In this document: one piece after another, positions 16,604 through 25,822 of the stretch
Layout: the number at the start of each line of letters is the position of its first letter
How positions within the stretch are numbered: position 1 is the stretch's first letter
Assembly (NCBI RefSeq): GCF_014651055.1
Contig: NZ_BMWD01000022.1
Coordinates: 1-64,000 of the forward strand
Length of the DNA stretch: 64,000 bases
Source of the DNA: Streptomyces fructofermentans
Lineage (GTDB): Bacteria; Actinomycetota; Actinomycetes; Streptomycetales; Streptomycetaceae
Direction: 5' to 3'
Made by a program: the position numbers and the translations under genes
Notes under the pieces: model-generated
Databases searched by the model: none
Told to the model about the DNA's origin: nothing
The model's input: only the letters and a program-made list of their open reading frames with translations

Positions 16604-19489
16604 TCAGTGCGCTTCGGCGCCCTCCCCGCCAGGAGAGGTCGCCTCGTCGAGGAGTTCGAGGATGTGCCGGTAGGGGCGCCCGGTGGCCCGGGTCATCCCG
16701 ATCTCGCAGGTGCGGTTGCACGAGGCGTACGCGTCGTACGACCGTTCGTTGACCTCCGCGGCCTGGCGGGCCGTGGCCGCCGCGGTCACCTCCGGATGCA
16801 GCAGCCCCCGGTCCCCCGCGAAGGCGCAGCAGCCCCAGGAGTCGGGCACGACGACGTCCCCGCTGAGGGCGGCGGCCACCGTCCGCAGCGCGCCCTCGGC
16901 TCCCAGGTGGGTGGTCGAGCAGGTGGGATGCAGGGCCAGCGCTCCCAGTGGCCGCACGGCGGGCAGGGCGGGCAGCAGGCGTTCCGCGGTGAAGACCACA
17001 CTGTCCACGAACCGCAGCGCCGCGTAGCGGGACCGTTCCGCCTCCGGCAGGACCTCGGCCAGCCGTTCCAGACCGTGCGTGCAGGAGGAGGCGTCGCAGA
17101 CGACCGGCAGCCTCCCGTGCCCGGTCGCGTCCCACAGGGCGTCCAGCGTGCGGACCGCCATCGTCCGGTGGCCCTTCGTGTAGCCCTTGGACTGCCAGGG
17201 AGTACCGCAGCACAGGCCACCCAGCTCGTCCGGCACGGCCACGGGCACACCCGCCCGAGCGCACAGGCGCAGGAACGCGTTCGCCGATCCCGCGGTCCGG
17301 CCGGCGCCCTCCTCGGGTGCGAAGAGGCTGCCGACGCAGGCGGCGAAGAACACCGCCTCGGCCTCGGCGGGATGCCGCGGCGCGGGGCGGGCGGGGCCGC
17401 TGCGCGGCATGTCCTGGGTCCAGGACGGAACCAGTTCCCCGGCGCCCAGCCCGCGCACCGCCCGGGTCGCGGCGCGGGTGACGGGCAGCGGTAGGGCGTG
17501 GGCGGCGTCCAGCATCGTGCGCACGCCCGTGACCGCGCCCTGCCAGTGGCGTGCGACCCGGTCGGCGACGCCCTGCGCCACCTTGCCGTGCTGGTCGGCG
17601 CGCAGCCGTTTCATGACCTCGCCCGTGTCGATGTGGACGGGGCAGGCGGTGACGCACAGGCTGTCGACCGCGCAGCTGGCGACGGCCGCGTAGGCGTAGT
17701 CGTCCTCCAGGGCGCGCTGCCTGTCGGTGTCGCCCTCGGCCTCGGCGAGGGCGATCTCGCGCAGCAGCGCGATGCGCTGACGCGGTGTCGTGGTGGCGTC
17801 GGCCGTGGGGCATACGGGTTCGCAGTAGCCGCATTCGACGCACGCGTCCACGGCCGGGTCGACCTCCGGAACACTCTTGAGGTGACCGAGATGTGCCCGG
17901 GGGTCGTCGTCGAGCAGCACTCCGGGGCTCAGCACCTGGCCGGGGTCGCACAGCCGCTTCAGTTCGCGCATCACCCCGTAGAGCTCGTCGCCGTACTGGC
18001 GCCGGACGAAGGGCGCCATCGCGCGGCCCGTGCCGTGCTCGGCCTTGAGCGTCCCGCCGGCCTCCAGGACGAGGTCGACCATGTCGTCCGTGAAGCTCGC
18101 GTACCGGTCCAGTTCCCCGCCGGAGTCGAAGTCCTGGGTCAGCATGAAGTGCAGGTTCCCGTCGCGCGCGTGCCCGAAGATCACCGCGTCGTCGTAGCCG
18201 TGCCGGGCGAACAGGTCGATCAGGCCCTCGCTCGTGGTGGTGAGCCGTTCCATGGGCACGGCCACGTCCTCCAGCAGCGCCGTCGTACCGGGCCTGCGGG
18301 CTCCGGCGACCGCGGTGTAGAGCCCCTTGCGCAGCCGCCACAGCCGGCCGCGCTCGCCCGGGTCCCGCGTGAGCGCGGCGGGCGTCAGGGTGGGCAGGCG
18401 GCGCAGCGCCGGGAGGGCGGCGGCGACGGTGTGCTCGAGTTCCTCGGCACTGTCTTCCGCGAACTCGACGAGCAGCGCCGCGTGGCCGGTCACCGTGAGG
18501 CCGCGCAGGGCTTCCACCGGCTCGGCGGAGCGCTGTGCGACCCGCAGGGAAGCGGCGTCGAGGAGTTCCACGGTGCGGGCACCCGCGGCGACGAGCGCGG
18601 GCAGGGAGTCGGTGGCTTCGGCGAGCCCGGGCAGTACGAGGAGTCCCGTGGCGGTGTGCGGCAGGAGCGGGACAGTGCGGAAGACGGCCTCCGCGACGAA
18701 GCCGAGCGTGCCCTCGCTGCCGATCATGAGGTGGGCGAGGATGTCGGCCGGCGTGGAATGGTCGAGGAAGGAGTTCAGGCCGTACCCCATGGTGTTCTTC
18801 ATCGCGAACAGCCGCTCCAACGTGGCCCGTGACGCGGCCGAACCGCGGACCTGCTCCCGCAGTCGCAGCAGCCCCGCGTGCAGGGCCGGCTCCCGCGCCC
18901 GCAGAGCCTGGTCGGCGTCGGCGTCCGCGGTGTCGACGACACTGCCGGAGGGCAGCACGAACCGCAGGGACTCGATGGTGCGGTAGGCGTTGTCCTGCGT
19001 GCCGCAGTTCATGCCGCTGGAGTTGTTGGCCACCAGGCCGCCGATGGTGCAGGCGCTCTCGCTCGCCGGGTCTGGGCCGATTCTGCGGCCGTACCGGGTG
19101 AGCCTGGCGTTGGCCTGGCGGACGGTCAGCCCCGGCCCGAGACGGATCCGGTGCCCGTCGTCGAGGATCTCCGCGGTGCGCCAGTGGGCGCGCACGTCGA
19201 CCTGGATGCCGTCGCCTCCGGCCTGGCCCGCCAGGCTCGTGCCGCCCGAGCGCAGGGTCAGCGGGATGCCGGCCGCGCGGGCTCCGGCCATCAGCGCGCC
19301 GACCTCGCCCGCCGACGCGGCACGGACCACCGCGCGCGGGGTGAACAGGTAGGGGGACGCGTCGTGGGCGGCCGAGATCCGGCGGGGCAGCGCGGTCGAC
19401 ACCCGCGCCGGGTCGCTGACGCACGAGGCGAGCAGTTCGGCCAGGTCCTGGTCCGAGTCGGGTCGGTGAAGGGATGTGGGGTGGCTCAT
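16604..19489 (-). CDS. FAD-linked/4Fe-4S D-2-hydroxyacid (probably D-lactate) dehydrogenase
   Basis: The 961-residue fusion has an FAD-binding PCMH domain (about 35-260, SGGTSLAGQAGGDG), an FAD-oxidase C-terminal domain (about 265-520), two ferredoxin-type clusters and CCG-type cysteine-rich repeats. The clusters are CVECGYCEPVCP near residue 550 and CAVDSLCVTACP near 610; the repeats include GGLCCGTPW and WGCCAFAG. This architecture is that of D-lactate or D-2-hydroxyglutarate dehydrogenases feeding electrons to the respiratory chain. It is upstream of murQ on the same strand. MurQ yields D-lactate, so D-lactate is the favoured substrate. AGGAG lies two to three bases before the ATG at 19489. 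Confidence 0.85.
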   Translation of the reverse strand: MSHPTSLHRPDSDQDLAELLASCVSDPARVSTALPRRISAAHDASPYLFTPRAVVRAASAGEVGALMAGARAAGIPLTLRSGGTSLAGQAGGDGIQVDVRAHWRTAEILDDGHRIRLGPGLTVRQANARLTRYGRRIGPDPASESACTIGGLVANNSSGMNCGTQDNAYRTIESLRFVLPSGSVVDTADADADQALRAREPALHAGLLRLREQVRGSAASRATLERLFAMKNTMGYGLNSFLDHSTPADILAHLMIGSEGTLGFVAEAVFRTVPLLPHTATGLLVLPGLAEATDSLPALVAAGARTVELLDAASLRVAQRSAEPVEALRGLTVTGHAALLVEFAEDSAEELEHTVAAALPALRRLPTLTPAALTRDPGERGRLWRLRKGLYTAVAGARRPGTTALLEDVAVPMERLTTTSEGLIDLFARHGYDDAVIFGHARDGNLHFMLTQDFDSGGELDRYASFTDDMVDLVLEAGGTLKAEHGTGRAMAPFVRRQYGDELYGVMRELKRLCDPGQVLSPGVLLDDDPRAHLGHLKSVPEVDPAVDACVECGYCEPVCPTADATTTPRQRIALLREIALAEAEGDTDRQRALEDDYAYAAVASCAVDSLCVTACPVHIDTGEVMKRLRADQHGKVAQGVADRVARHWQGAVTGVRTMLDAAHALPLPVTRAATRAVRGLGAGELVPSWTQDMPRSGPARPAPRHPAEAEAVFFAACVGSLFAPEEGAGRTAGSANAFLRLCARAGVPVAVPDELGGLCCGTPWQSKGYTKGHRTMAVRTLDALWDATGHGRLPVVCDASSCTHGLERLAEVLPEAERSRYAALRFVDSVVFTAERLLPALPAVRPLGALALHPTCSTTHLGAEGALRTVAAALSGDVVVPDSWGCCAFAGDRGLLHPEVTAAATARQAAEVNERSYDAYASCNRTCEIGMTRATGRPYRHILELLDEATSPGGEGAEAH

Positions 19490-19781
19490 GGCTCCTCGGC
19501 GCCGCCGGTTCGGCGCGGGACGACGGTGATGGCGGGTCGCGGCGACGGGCTGCGCGACGGCACGGGGTTCCGGGGCCGCGCGGTCCGCGATCGGTGGTGC
19601 CGCGGCGTTCCGGGAGTATCCGGATCCGCGACACGGTATGTCAATAATTTACGCCTGAATACGTGAAGCGTAATTTAGTAACATTCACCGCTCGGACGTG
19701 CCCCGCCGAGGGCCGAGCAGGGAGCTGGGGACGGACCCGAGGACCGCTCGGCGCACGAACGGACCGCAGTCCCGAAGGGGA
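19490..19781. other. Intergenic region upstream of the FAD/Fe-S dehydrogenase
   Basis: This 292-base gap has an unusually AT-rich core (19640-19685) containing the inverted repeat at 19645-19677. It probably holds the promoter of the leftward dehydrogenase. No coding sequence was seen. Confidence 0.5.
19645..19677. promoter_or_regulatory. AT-rich inverted repeat before the FAD/Fe-S dehydrogenase
   Basis: TAATTTACGC and GCGTAATTTA are inverted with one mismatch and a 13-base spacer. They sit about 155-190 bases upstream of the ATG at 19489. The site differs from the murQ boxes, so a different regulator may be involved. Confidence 0.45.
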
Positions 19782-20711
19782 CTAAGGGCGACGCCGACGG
19801 CGCCGCTGCACCGCCGTGTACGTCTCGTGGAGCGCCGCAGCGGAAGCCTCGTAGGAGCGCTGCGCCACCGCGACGAAAAGGCAGTCGACCAGCGCCAGCT
19901 GGGCGATCCGGCTGACCGTGGCGCCCGACCGCAGAGGGGTCTCTCGCGCCGAGGTGGTGAGGACGAGGTCGGCCGCCTCCGCCAGGGCGGACTGCGGGAA
20001 GTTCGTGAGCGCGACGGTCGTCGCTCCGCGGGCGGCTGCCGTCGCCAGCGGGTCGACCGTGTCCTCCGTCTCCCCCGAATGGGAGATGCCGATCGCCACG
20101 TCACCCGGACCGAGCAGCGCCGTCGCCGTCAGGGCGGCATGGACGTCCGTCCACACGAACGCGATCCGCCCGATCCGGTGCAGCTTCTGGTGAAGGTCCT
20201 GGCCCACGAAGGCGCTGGCCCCGACGCCGAAGATGTCGATGCGCCGGGCGGCGGCGATGGCGTCGACGGCTCTCCCGAGGACCGCGGGGTCCACGCTGCG
20301 CACCGTCTCCTCGAGTGCGCGAACCTCGTTGTAGATGACCTTCTCGACGACCTGGTCCAGCGTGTCGGCCGGATCGATGTCCGCCCCCAGTTCCGGCCGC
20401 CCTCCGCCGACAGCCCTGTCGTGCGCCACCGCGGCGGCCAGAGCGAGCCTCAGCTGGGGATAGCTGGCGAAACCGAGCGTTCGGCAGAAGCGCAGCACGG
20501 TGGCGGCCGAGGTCGACGCCCTGTCCGCCAGCACGCCGATCGACAGTTCGGAGCATCCGGCGGGGTCCGCGACCACGACCTCGGCGACCCGTCGCTCCGA
20601 GGGCGGCAGCGACGGCCGGGCAGCACGAATCCTGCTGAGGGCATCGATTCCCGCGCTGCCCGCCGGGTCCCGCTCGGGAGCTCGCCCCTCAAGTCCGGCC
20701 CTGCGGCTCAT
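19782..20711 (-). CDS. RpiR/MurR-family transcriptional regulator
   Basis: A 309-residue regulator: N-terminal RpiR helix-turn-helix (about 25-95, with LADRASTSAATVLRFCRTLGF) and a C-terminal SIS sugar-phosphate domain (about 140-280, IFGVGASAFVGQD and IGISHSGETEDTVD). It likely senses MurNAc-6-phosphate or a related amino sugar phosphate and controls murQ and the PTS gene through GAAA/TTTC dyads. The ATG at 20711 has AGGAG eight bases upstream; the open frame continues beyond without a better start. It is separated from the dehydrogenase by 292 bases. Confidence 0.87.
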   Translation of the reverse strand: MSRRAGLEGRAPERDPAGSAGIDALSRIRAARPSLPPSERRVAEVVVADPAGCSELSIGVLADRASTSAATVLRFCRTLGFASYPQLRLALAAAVAHDRAVGGGRPELGADIDPADTLDQVVEKVIYNEVRALEETVRSVDPAVLGRAVDAIAAARRIDIFGVGASAFVGQDLHQKLHRIGRIAFVWTDVHAALTATALLGPGDVAIGISHSGETEDTVDPLATAAARGATTVALTNFPQSALAEAADLVLTTSARETPLRSGATVSRIAQLALVDCLFVAVAQRSYEASAAALHETYTAVQRRRRRRP

Positions 20712-20991
20712 CGACCTACTCCTGCACGGCGCGAGAGGAAGGTGGGGCCGCCTGCGCCCGTCTTCCCGTCCATTGACAAGGGAACCATAAGGCACTTCCA
20801 CGTCGTGGGGCCTGGCCGGGCAGGCCGTCGGGCCGTGGGCGGGAGCGGTCGCCTGCGGGTTCTGAGCACCATCGTCAGCCGGCAGCCCCGGGAGAGTCGG
20901 CGCGAAACAGGAACCGGCGGGTGGCCCCGCCTCGTGGGCCCGGTGCCGCTGTCCGGGACCACCCGGTCGGCCGAGGGGGGATGATCCCGCC

Positions 20992-21363
20992 ATGGACAGG
21001 ATGCTTGATCTTGACGAGGTGGCTGCGGTTCTGGCCGACCAAGCGGTGGGCTGGAGTGAGGCCGGCCTCGAAGTGGGCCGGGTGACCTGGAGGGACGGGA
21101 GGGCGCCGTGGCCCCAGCCCCTGGAGACCGACAGGGCCCGCGTCCATGACCCCGACTCGGTCGGCGTGGCCGTCTCCGGTCCGGGAGAGGCCGAGCTGTC
21201 GGTCGTGGTGTTCCGGGGCGGCTGGGCCGACGTGGACTTCATCGCCGACCTCGACGACGCGGGTTCCCTCCCCGCCTCGGACATCGCTTCGGCTTCGGAT
21301 TTCGAGGCCAGGATGAGTCACTGGGTCGCTCGTGTCTTCGGGGTCCCCGGCGGCACTCGGTAG
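20992..21363 (+). CDS. Small conserved-looking protein of unknown function
   Basis: A 123-residue acidic protein starting MDRMLDLDEV. It has no recognisable domain, signal peptide or membrane segment. Its middle reads VSGPGEAELSVVVFRGGWADVDFI, an alternating beta-strand pattern. A GAGGGGGG run about 11 bases before the ATG supports translation; the second Met at 21001 is an alternative. It diverges from the RpiR regulator. Function is not assigned. Confidence 0.55.
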   Translation: MDRMLDLDEVAAVLADQAVGWSEAGLEVGRVTWRDGRAPWPQPLETDRARVHDPDSVGVAVSGPGEAELSVVVFRGGWADVDFIADLDDAGSLPASDIASASDFEARMSHWVARVFGVPGGTR

Positions 21364-21435
21364 GTGCCGGCCGCCCGTCTCCGTTCGGCCGGCGGGCGGG
21401 CGAGTCAGCGCCGGTTCTCCGCGACTGCGGGTCAC

Positions 21436-21453
21436 TTAGCGAGCGCTCGGTAA
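21436..21453. promoter_or_regulatory. TetR-type operator-like dyad, distal
   Basis: TTAGCGAGCGCTCGGTAA is an 18-base near-palindrome related to the closer dyad at 21570. Its position 194 bases before the DUF3068 gene suggests cooperative binding or a second promoter. Confidence 0.4.
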
Positions 21454-21569
21454 CTGTCGGACACGCTGCCCCTGCAGGACGTCGGTCTCTGGCTCAATAG
21501 CCGTGAGAACAAAGGCTTTTGGAGTTCCCTTCCAGAGTATTGACCGTCCGTCACACTCCCTCTAACTTA

Positions 21570-21585
21570 CTTAGCGTTCGCTAAG
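21570..21585. promoter_or_regulatory. TetR-type operator-like dyad, proximal
   Basis: CTTAGCGTTCGCTAAG has seven-base perfect arms around TT and lies 61 bases before the ATG of the DUF3068 gene. Sites of this form are bound by TetR-family repressors. None is encoded next to it. Confidence 0.5.
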
Positions 21586-21646
21586 CAGAGGAGACCGGTC
21601 CCGGTCGAGCGGCAGCCCGTCAGCATCCCGCCCTGAGGAGAACGCC

Positions 21647-22684
21647 ATGCGCAAGAGCAGCTGGATCCTGACCGGGACGGCCGTGGTCCTGGTGGCCGCG
21701 TCGGCGGTCACACGGTTCGGCGTCTATCCCGGCCTGCACCAGATACCGTCCGACGCGGACAGCACGTTCCACTACAAGGGCACCGCGTCCCTGCTCAACG
21801 CCCCCGCCCTTGAGGCCGGTGACCGCGCCGACGCCTTCCTCCGCGGGCTGCCGGTGACCCTGGACCGGCGCGTCGCCGTACGGGACACCAGCGGCCGGAC
21901 GGCCGTCGTGCTCGACCACGCGGTGCTGCGGGGGCCGCAGGGCAAGCCGTTGAACAGCGCCAAGCACACCTGGGCGGTGGACCGGCGCACCCTCGTGGAG
22001 CGTCCGGCACCGGCCGGTTCCGGCGCGGAGAAGCACACGGGCCTGGTCGTCTCCTGGCCGCTGAACCCGGAGAAGCGCGAGTACCGCTTCTGGGACACCG
22101 GCATCCGCAAGGCGGTGCCCGCGCGGTACACGGGGCAGGAATCGGTGGCCGGCCGCGACGCCTACCGGTACGACGTCACAGCCACGGGCCCGCTCGCGGA
22201 CCCCGCCACTGTCGAAGCACTGCCCGAGGTCCTCCCCCGCGGTGCGGTCGCGGCACTCACCGCGGCGCTGCCGGAGGCCCAGCGGCCCGACAAGGCCGCG
22301 CTGGCGGCCCTGCCGGATGCCGTGCCGCTCACGTACACCTCCACGACCGAGCGCACAGGCTGGGTCGACGCGAAGACCGGGCTGGCGCTGAACGGCTCGC
22401 TGCACCAGAGGGTGCTCGCGCAGACGAAGGGTGCGGACGGCCCGGTCACCCTCTTCCCCGTGACGGACATAGCCGTCAAGGGAGTTGCCGCCTCAGTGCG
22501 CGAACAGGCCCACGACGCCTCGGTCGCGCAACGCGCGTGGTGGTGGCTGAGCACCGGCGTCCCGCTCGGGCTGCTCGTCGTCGCGGCCCTGCTGACGGTC
22601 CTCTCGGTCCGGTTCGCCCGCCGCCCGGGCGGCGGCCGCCGTACGGCAGAGGACGAGCCCGAGGGCGCCCCGTCGGCCGCCTGA
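21647..22684 (+). CDS. DUF3068 (porin PorA-like) membrane-anchored protein
   Basis: A 345-residue protein with an N-terminal membrane helix (SSWILTGTAVVLVAASAVTR), a long extracytoplasmic domain rich in beta structure and a C-terminal helix (GVPLGLLVVAALLTVLSV) followed by a basic, cytoplasmic tail. This layout and the HYKGTASLLN segment fit DUF3068, which actinobacterial annotation links to the corynebacterial PorA class; a pore role in Streptomyces is not shown. GAGGAG precedes the ATG. Two TetR-type dyads lie upstream and a strong hairpin follows. Confidence 0.72.
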   Translation: MRKSSWILTGTAVVLVAASAVTRFGVYPGLHQIPSDADSTFHYKGTASLLNAPALEAGDRADAFLRGLPVTLDRRVAVRDTSGRTAVVLDHAVLRGPQGKPLNSAKHTWAVDRRTLVERPAPAGSGAEKHTGLVVSWPLNPEKREYRFWDTGIRKAVPARYTGQESVAGRDAYRYDVTATGPLADPATVEALPEVLPRGAVAALTAALPEAQRPDKAALAALPDAVPLTYTSTTERTGWVDAKTGLALNGSLHQRVLAQTKGADGPVTLFPVTDIAVKGVAASVREQAHDASVAQRAWWWLSTGVPLGLLVVAALLTVLSVRFARRPGGGRRTAEDEPEGAPSAA

Positions 22685-22691
22685 GAAGAAG

Positions 22692-22734
22692 GCAGGCCGG
22701 CGGACCCGTCCCGGTGACGGCTCCGCCGGCCTGC
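22692..22734. terminator. Bidirectional terminator hairpin
   Basis: GCAGGCCGGCGGA and its exact complement (22722-22734) form a 13-base stem with a 17-base loop. It lies between convergent genes ending at 22684 (+) and 22769 (-). Confidence 0.7.
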
Positions 22735-22768
22735 GTACGGCTTTCCCACAGGCCCCCTCCTCGCGGCC

Positions 22769-23245
22769 TCACATCCTCGTCGCGGCGTCCTTGACGGCTT
22801 GGCGGATACGAACGTAGGTGCCGCACCGGCAGATGTTGCGGATGCCGTCGAGGTCCTCCTCGGTCAGCTCGCGCCCTTCCCGCGCGACCCGACGCACGAG
22901 GGCGACGGCCGCCATGATCTGGCCCGGCTGGCAGTAGCCGCACTGGGACACGTCGTGGTCGAGCCACGCCTGCTGCATCGGGTGGAGGTCCGTGTCGACG
23001 GTGTCCGCGAGCCCCTCGATGGTGGTGACCTCGTCGGTCGGCTGCACGTCCCCCACGGGGATCGCGCAGGGGTTGACCGCCGTGCCGTTGAGATGGCTGG
23101 TGCACGCCTTGCAGACGTTGATGCCGCAGCCGTACTTGGGGCCGGTGACCCCCAGGATGTCGCGCAGGACCCACAGCAGCCGCATGTCGTCGGGGACGTC
23201 GACGGTGACCTGCTCGCCGTTGAGGCGGAATGTGCGCTCGGGCAC
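22769..23245 (-). CDS. oxiA: Molybdenum hydroxylase small (2Fe-2S) subunit, OxiA-like
   Basis: A 158-residue subunit with a plant-type ferredoxin fold (CGINVCKACTSH) and a C-terminal [2Fe-2S] domain (QCGYCQPGQIM, NICRCGTY), as in isoquinoline 1-oxidoreductase alpha and carbon monoxide dehydrogenase small subunits. It passes electrons from the molybdenum centre of the large subunit 37 bases upstream. The GTG at 23245 has AAGGAG at good spacing. Linked to lcp genes, it matches the OxiA/OxiB pair reported next to lcp in Streptomyces sp. K30, proposed to oxidise aldehyde products of rubber cleavage. The symbol rests on this context. Confidence 0.82.
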   Translation of the reverse strand: MPERTFRLNGEQVTVDVPDDMRLLWVLRDILGVTGPKYGCGINVCKACTSHLNGTAVNPCAIPVGDVQPTDEVTTIEGLADTVDTDLHPMQQAWLDHDVSQCGYCQPGQIMAAVALVRRVAREGRELTEEDLDGIRNICRCGTYVRIRQAVKDAATRM

Positions 23246-23282
23246 GGAGACTCCTTGCATCGGTGGCCCGTCGGCAGACAGG

Positions 23283-25613
23283 TCAGTGGGCGTGGTCCAG
23301 GCCGTCCGTCGGCGACTGGGGAATCGGCGGCACGGTCGGCATGGGCACGAACGACAGCGTGCCGTGGTTGATGGGGAAGGCGGTGGGCATCGTGCCGGTG
23401 GCACGGCCGTACGCGCAGGCGACGGCTGCCATCGACGCGGCGACACCCAGTTCTCCGGCACCGCCGGGAGTGCCCGTGCTGGTCGGCATGACGAAGATCT
23501 CGAGTTCCGGTGGTGTGTTCCACTGCCGGGTGTAGAAGTAGTTGTCCCAACTGGCCTCCAGGAAGTACCCGTCGCGCAGGTGCAGGCTGGAGGTCAGGGT
23601 CTGGGCGATGCCGTCCATGAGGCAGCCCATCATCTGGGCCTCCAGGCCACGGGGGTTGACGGTGAGGCCCACGTCCACGGCGCAGACCGCTCGTGTGACC
23701 CGCGGTCCGGTCACACCGTCGCGGATGGGCCGGTTGACGGTCTCGGGCCGGCAGTCGATCTCCACCAGCACGGCGCTGACGGAGTGGTACTCGGAATGGA
23801 GGGCGATGCCCTGGGCGGTACCGCTCGGCATCGCCCGGCCCCACCGGCCTGCCGAGGCGACCTTGTCCAGCACGGCTCTGGTCCGCTCGTCCTTGAGGAA
23901 GGCGCGCCGGAACCTGTAGGGGTCCTTGCCCGTCTTCGACGCCAGTTTGTCGATGACGAGTTCACGGGCGCAGGTCACGTCGGGAGAGTAGACGTTGCGC
24001 ATGCTGCCGGTGTTGAAGCCGCCGTCCGTCTCGTTGAGCAGCCGGCTGTCGGTCCCGAAGTCGTACGGCATCGACTGGGAGAGCACGAAGAAGGTCTCGG
24101 AGAAGCCGAGATCGGCCACCGGAAGCCTCGCGGCCAGGGCCGTCACGATCTCGCCGAAGCCGTGGCCGAGGTCGGTGGACACGCTGGTGTGCCGCTGGCG
24201 GTAGCCGAGGACGGCGTCTCCGAGGTGGTCGATGCGCACCCGGGAGGTGGCCATCGGATGGGCCCGCCCCTGGCGGGTGTCGTCGGCACGGTGCCACATG
24301 AGTTTGACCGGCTTGCCGGTCTTCCGGGAGATCTCGACGGCTTCCAGTGCGGCGTCGAAGAAGAGCTTGCGCCCGAAGGAACCACCGCCCTGGATGACAT
24401 GCACGGTGACCGCGCCGAGCGGCAGGCCGAGCTTGGCGGCGATCGCCTGCTTGGCCACGATCGGGGATTTGAGGCTCGCCCAGATCTCGGCGCTGCCGGG
24501 CCGTACGTCGGCGATGGCGCAGTTGGTCTCCAGAGCGCTGTTGCCGCGGAAGTGGAAGGTGAATTTCGCCTCCACGCTCGGAGTCAGCGGCGGTGGCCCC
24601 ATGGGAAGTTCCGCGGCTTCCAGCTCCTTGAGCACGGACTGGTCGGACTTGCCTTCCGCGGTGCCGGGCCTCCAGGACACCTTCAACGCGCGTACCGCGT
24701 CGATGCACTGGCCGAAGGTGCGGGCGCGCACCGCCACGCCGGTGGGGATCACCGTGACGTCGGTGACTCCGGGCATGGCGAGGACGGCGGCGGTGTTGGC
24801 CACCGAGCGGACCGTGCCGTTGAGGGTCGGCGGGCGGCACACCATGGTCGGGGCGGCGCCGGGGACGGCGAGGTCCATCGCGAACTTCTTGCGCCCGGTG
24901 ACCGCGTCGAGGGCGTCGAGGCGGCTTCGGGGGGTGCCGATGACGGTGAACTGTCCGGGCGCCTTGAGGTCGGCGGTGACCCGCTGGGTGCGTACGGCCG
25001 CGGCTTTCACGGCCAGGTCGCCGAAGGCGACGTTCCTGCCCCCGGGTCCGGTGATGACACCGGCCTCTACGGCGAGTTCGTCGACGGCGGCGCCCAGTTC
25101 GGTCGCGGCGGCCGCCAGCAGGCGTGCCCGTGCGATGGCCGCGGCCACTCTGACCGGGGTGTATGTCGCAAGGGTCGTATTGGACGCGCCGGTGAGCTGG
25201 TTGAAGACGAGTTCCGGTCGCGCGTCGGCGAGTGTGATGCGTACCTGTTCGAGTGGTACGTCCAGCTCCTCGGCGATCAGCATGGCCGTCGAGGTGGTGA
25301 TGCCCTGGCCGACCTCGGCCCGTGGCAGCGCGAAGGACACCGTGCCGTCCTGGTTGACCTGGACCGTGATGAGGCCGGCGGTCGGGGCCGTCGCCAGGGT
25401 CATCAGGTCGTTGAGGTCGACGATCTCGGTGAGGTCCGCCGAGGGCACGGCGGCCGTCGCGGTGTCGGCGGTGGCGGCGGAGGCCGGTGGGGCGGGCAGG
25501 AGTTCGGCGGCGGCCACCAGCGTGGGCGCCGCCAGTATGTAGCCGAGAAACCGCCGCCGGCCCGGGGTGGGGCCGTCGGCGGTCGGTTGGGGCTCACGGT
25601 GGGCGCCGTTCAT
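23283..25613 (-). CDS. oxiB: Molybdopterin-binding large subunit, Tat-exported, OxiB-like
   Basis: The 776-residue protein belongs to the xanthine dehydrogenase/aldehyde oxidase family, isoquinoline 1-oxidoreductase beta type. A Tat signal opens it (GRRRFLGYILAAPTLVAAAE, followed by PPASA). The molybdopterin regions include ALPRAEVGQGITT, GGSFGRKLFFDA and a C-terminal GAGELGVAASMAAVACA. It should hydroxylate or oxidise an aldehyde or N-heterocycle outside the cytoplasmic membrane with the OxiA-like subunit. It lies downstream of two latex-clearing protein genes on the same strand, so oligo-isoprenoid aldehydes are the likely substrate. GAGGAGG precedes the ATG. Confidence 0.85.
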   Translation of the reverse strand: MNGAHREPQPTADGPTPGRRRFLGYILAAPTLVAAAELLPAPPASAATADTATAAVPSADLTEIVDLNDLMTLATAPTAGLITVQVNQDGTVSFALPRAEVGQGITTSTAMLIAEELDVPLEQVRITLADARPELVFNQLTGASNTTLATYTPVRVAAAIARARLLAAAATELGAAVDELAVEAGVITGPGGRNVAFGDLAVKAAAVRTQRVTADLKAPGQFTVIGTPRSRLDALDAVTGRKKFAMDLAVPGAAPTMVCRPPTLNGTVRSVANTAAVLAMPGVTDVTVIPTGVAVRARTFGQCIDAVRALKVSWRPGTAEGKSDQSVLKELEAAELPMGPPPLTPSVEAKFTFHFRGNSALETNCAIADVRPGSAEIWASLKSPIVAKQAIAAKLGLPLGAVTVHVIQGGGSFGRKLFFDAALEAVEISRKTGKPVKLMWHRADDTRQGRAHPMATSRVRIDHLGDAVLGYRQRHTSVSTDLGHGFGEIVTALAARLPVADLGFSETFFVLSQSMPYDFGTDSRLLNETDGGFNTGSMRNVYSPDVTCARELVIDKLASKTGKDPYRFRRAFLKDERTRAVLDKVASAGRWGRAMPSGTAQGIALHSEYHSVSAVLVEIDCRPETVNRPIRDGVTGPRVTRAVCAVDVGLTVNPRGLEAQMMGCLMDGIAQTLTSSLHLRDGYFLEASWDNYFYTRQWNTPPELEIFVMPTSTGTPGGAGELGVAASMAAVACAYGRATGTMPTAFPINHGTLSFVPMPTVPPIPQSPTDGLDHAH

Positions 25614-25822
25614 CGGCGGCCTCCTCGGACGTTTTCCTGTGCCGGCGCTCTGGTCGGCGTCGTCGGTGTCTCCATGTGCGGGTCGGCTCCGGTGGTCGTG
25701 GCGTGTCGGAGGGGGGCTGCCAGGGGCGGCAGGGGATGGTCGCCCCTGGCAGCGGGGTCCGGCGCGATGTCGGCGCCGGTGGTCGGTGCGGTTTCAGGAG
25801 AGGGCGTCCGGGCGCGGGACGT

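Noticed and set aside
16566..19634. 1,022-residue leftward frame
   Set aside because: It overlaps the FAD/Fe-S dehydrogenase in another frame and lacks motifs; the 961-residue frame carries all cofactor signatures.
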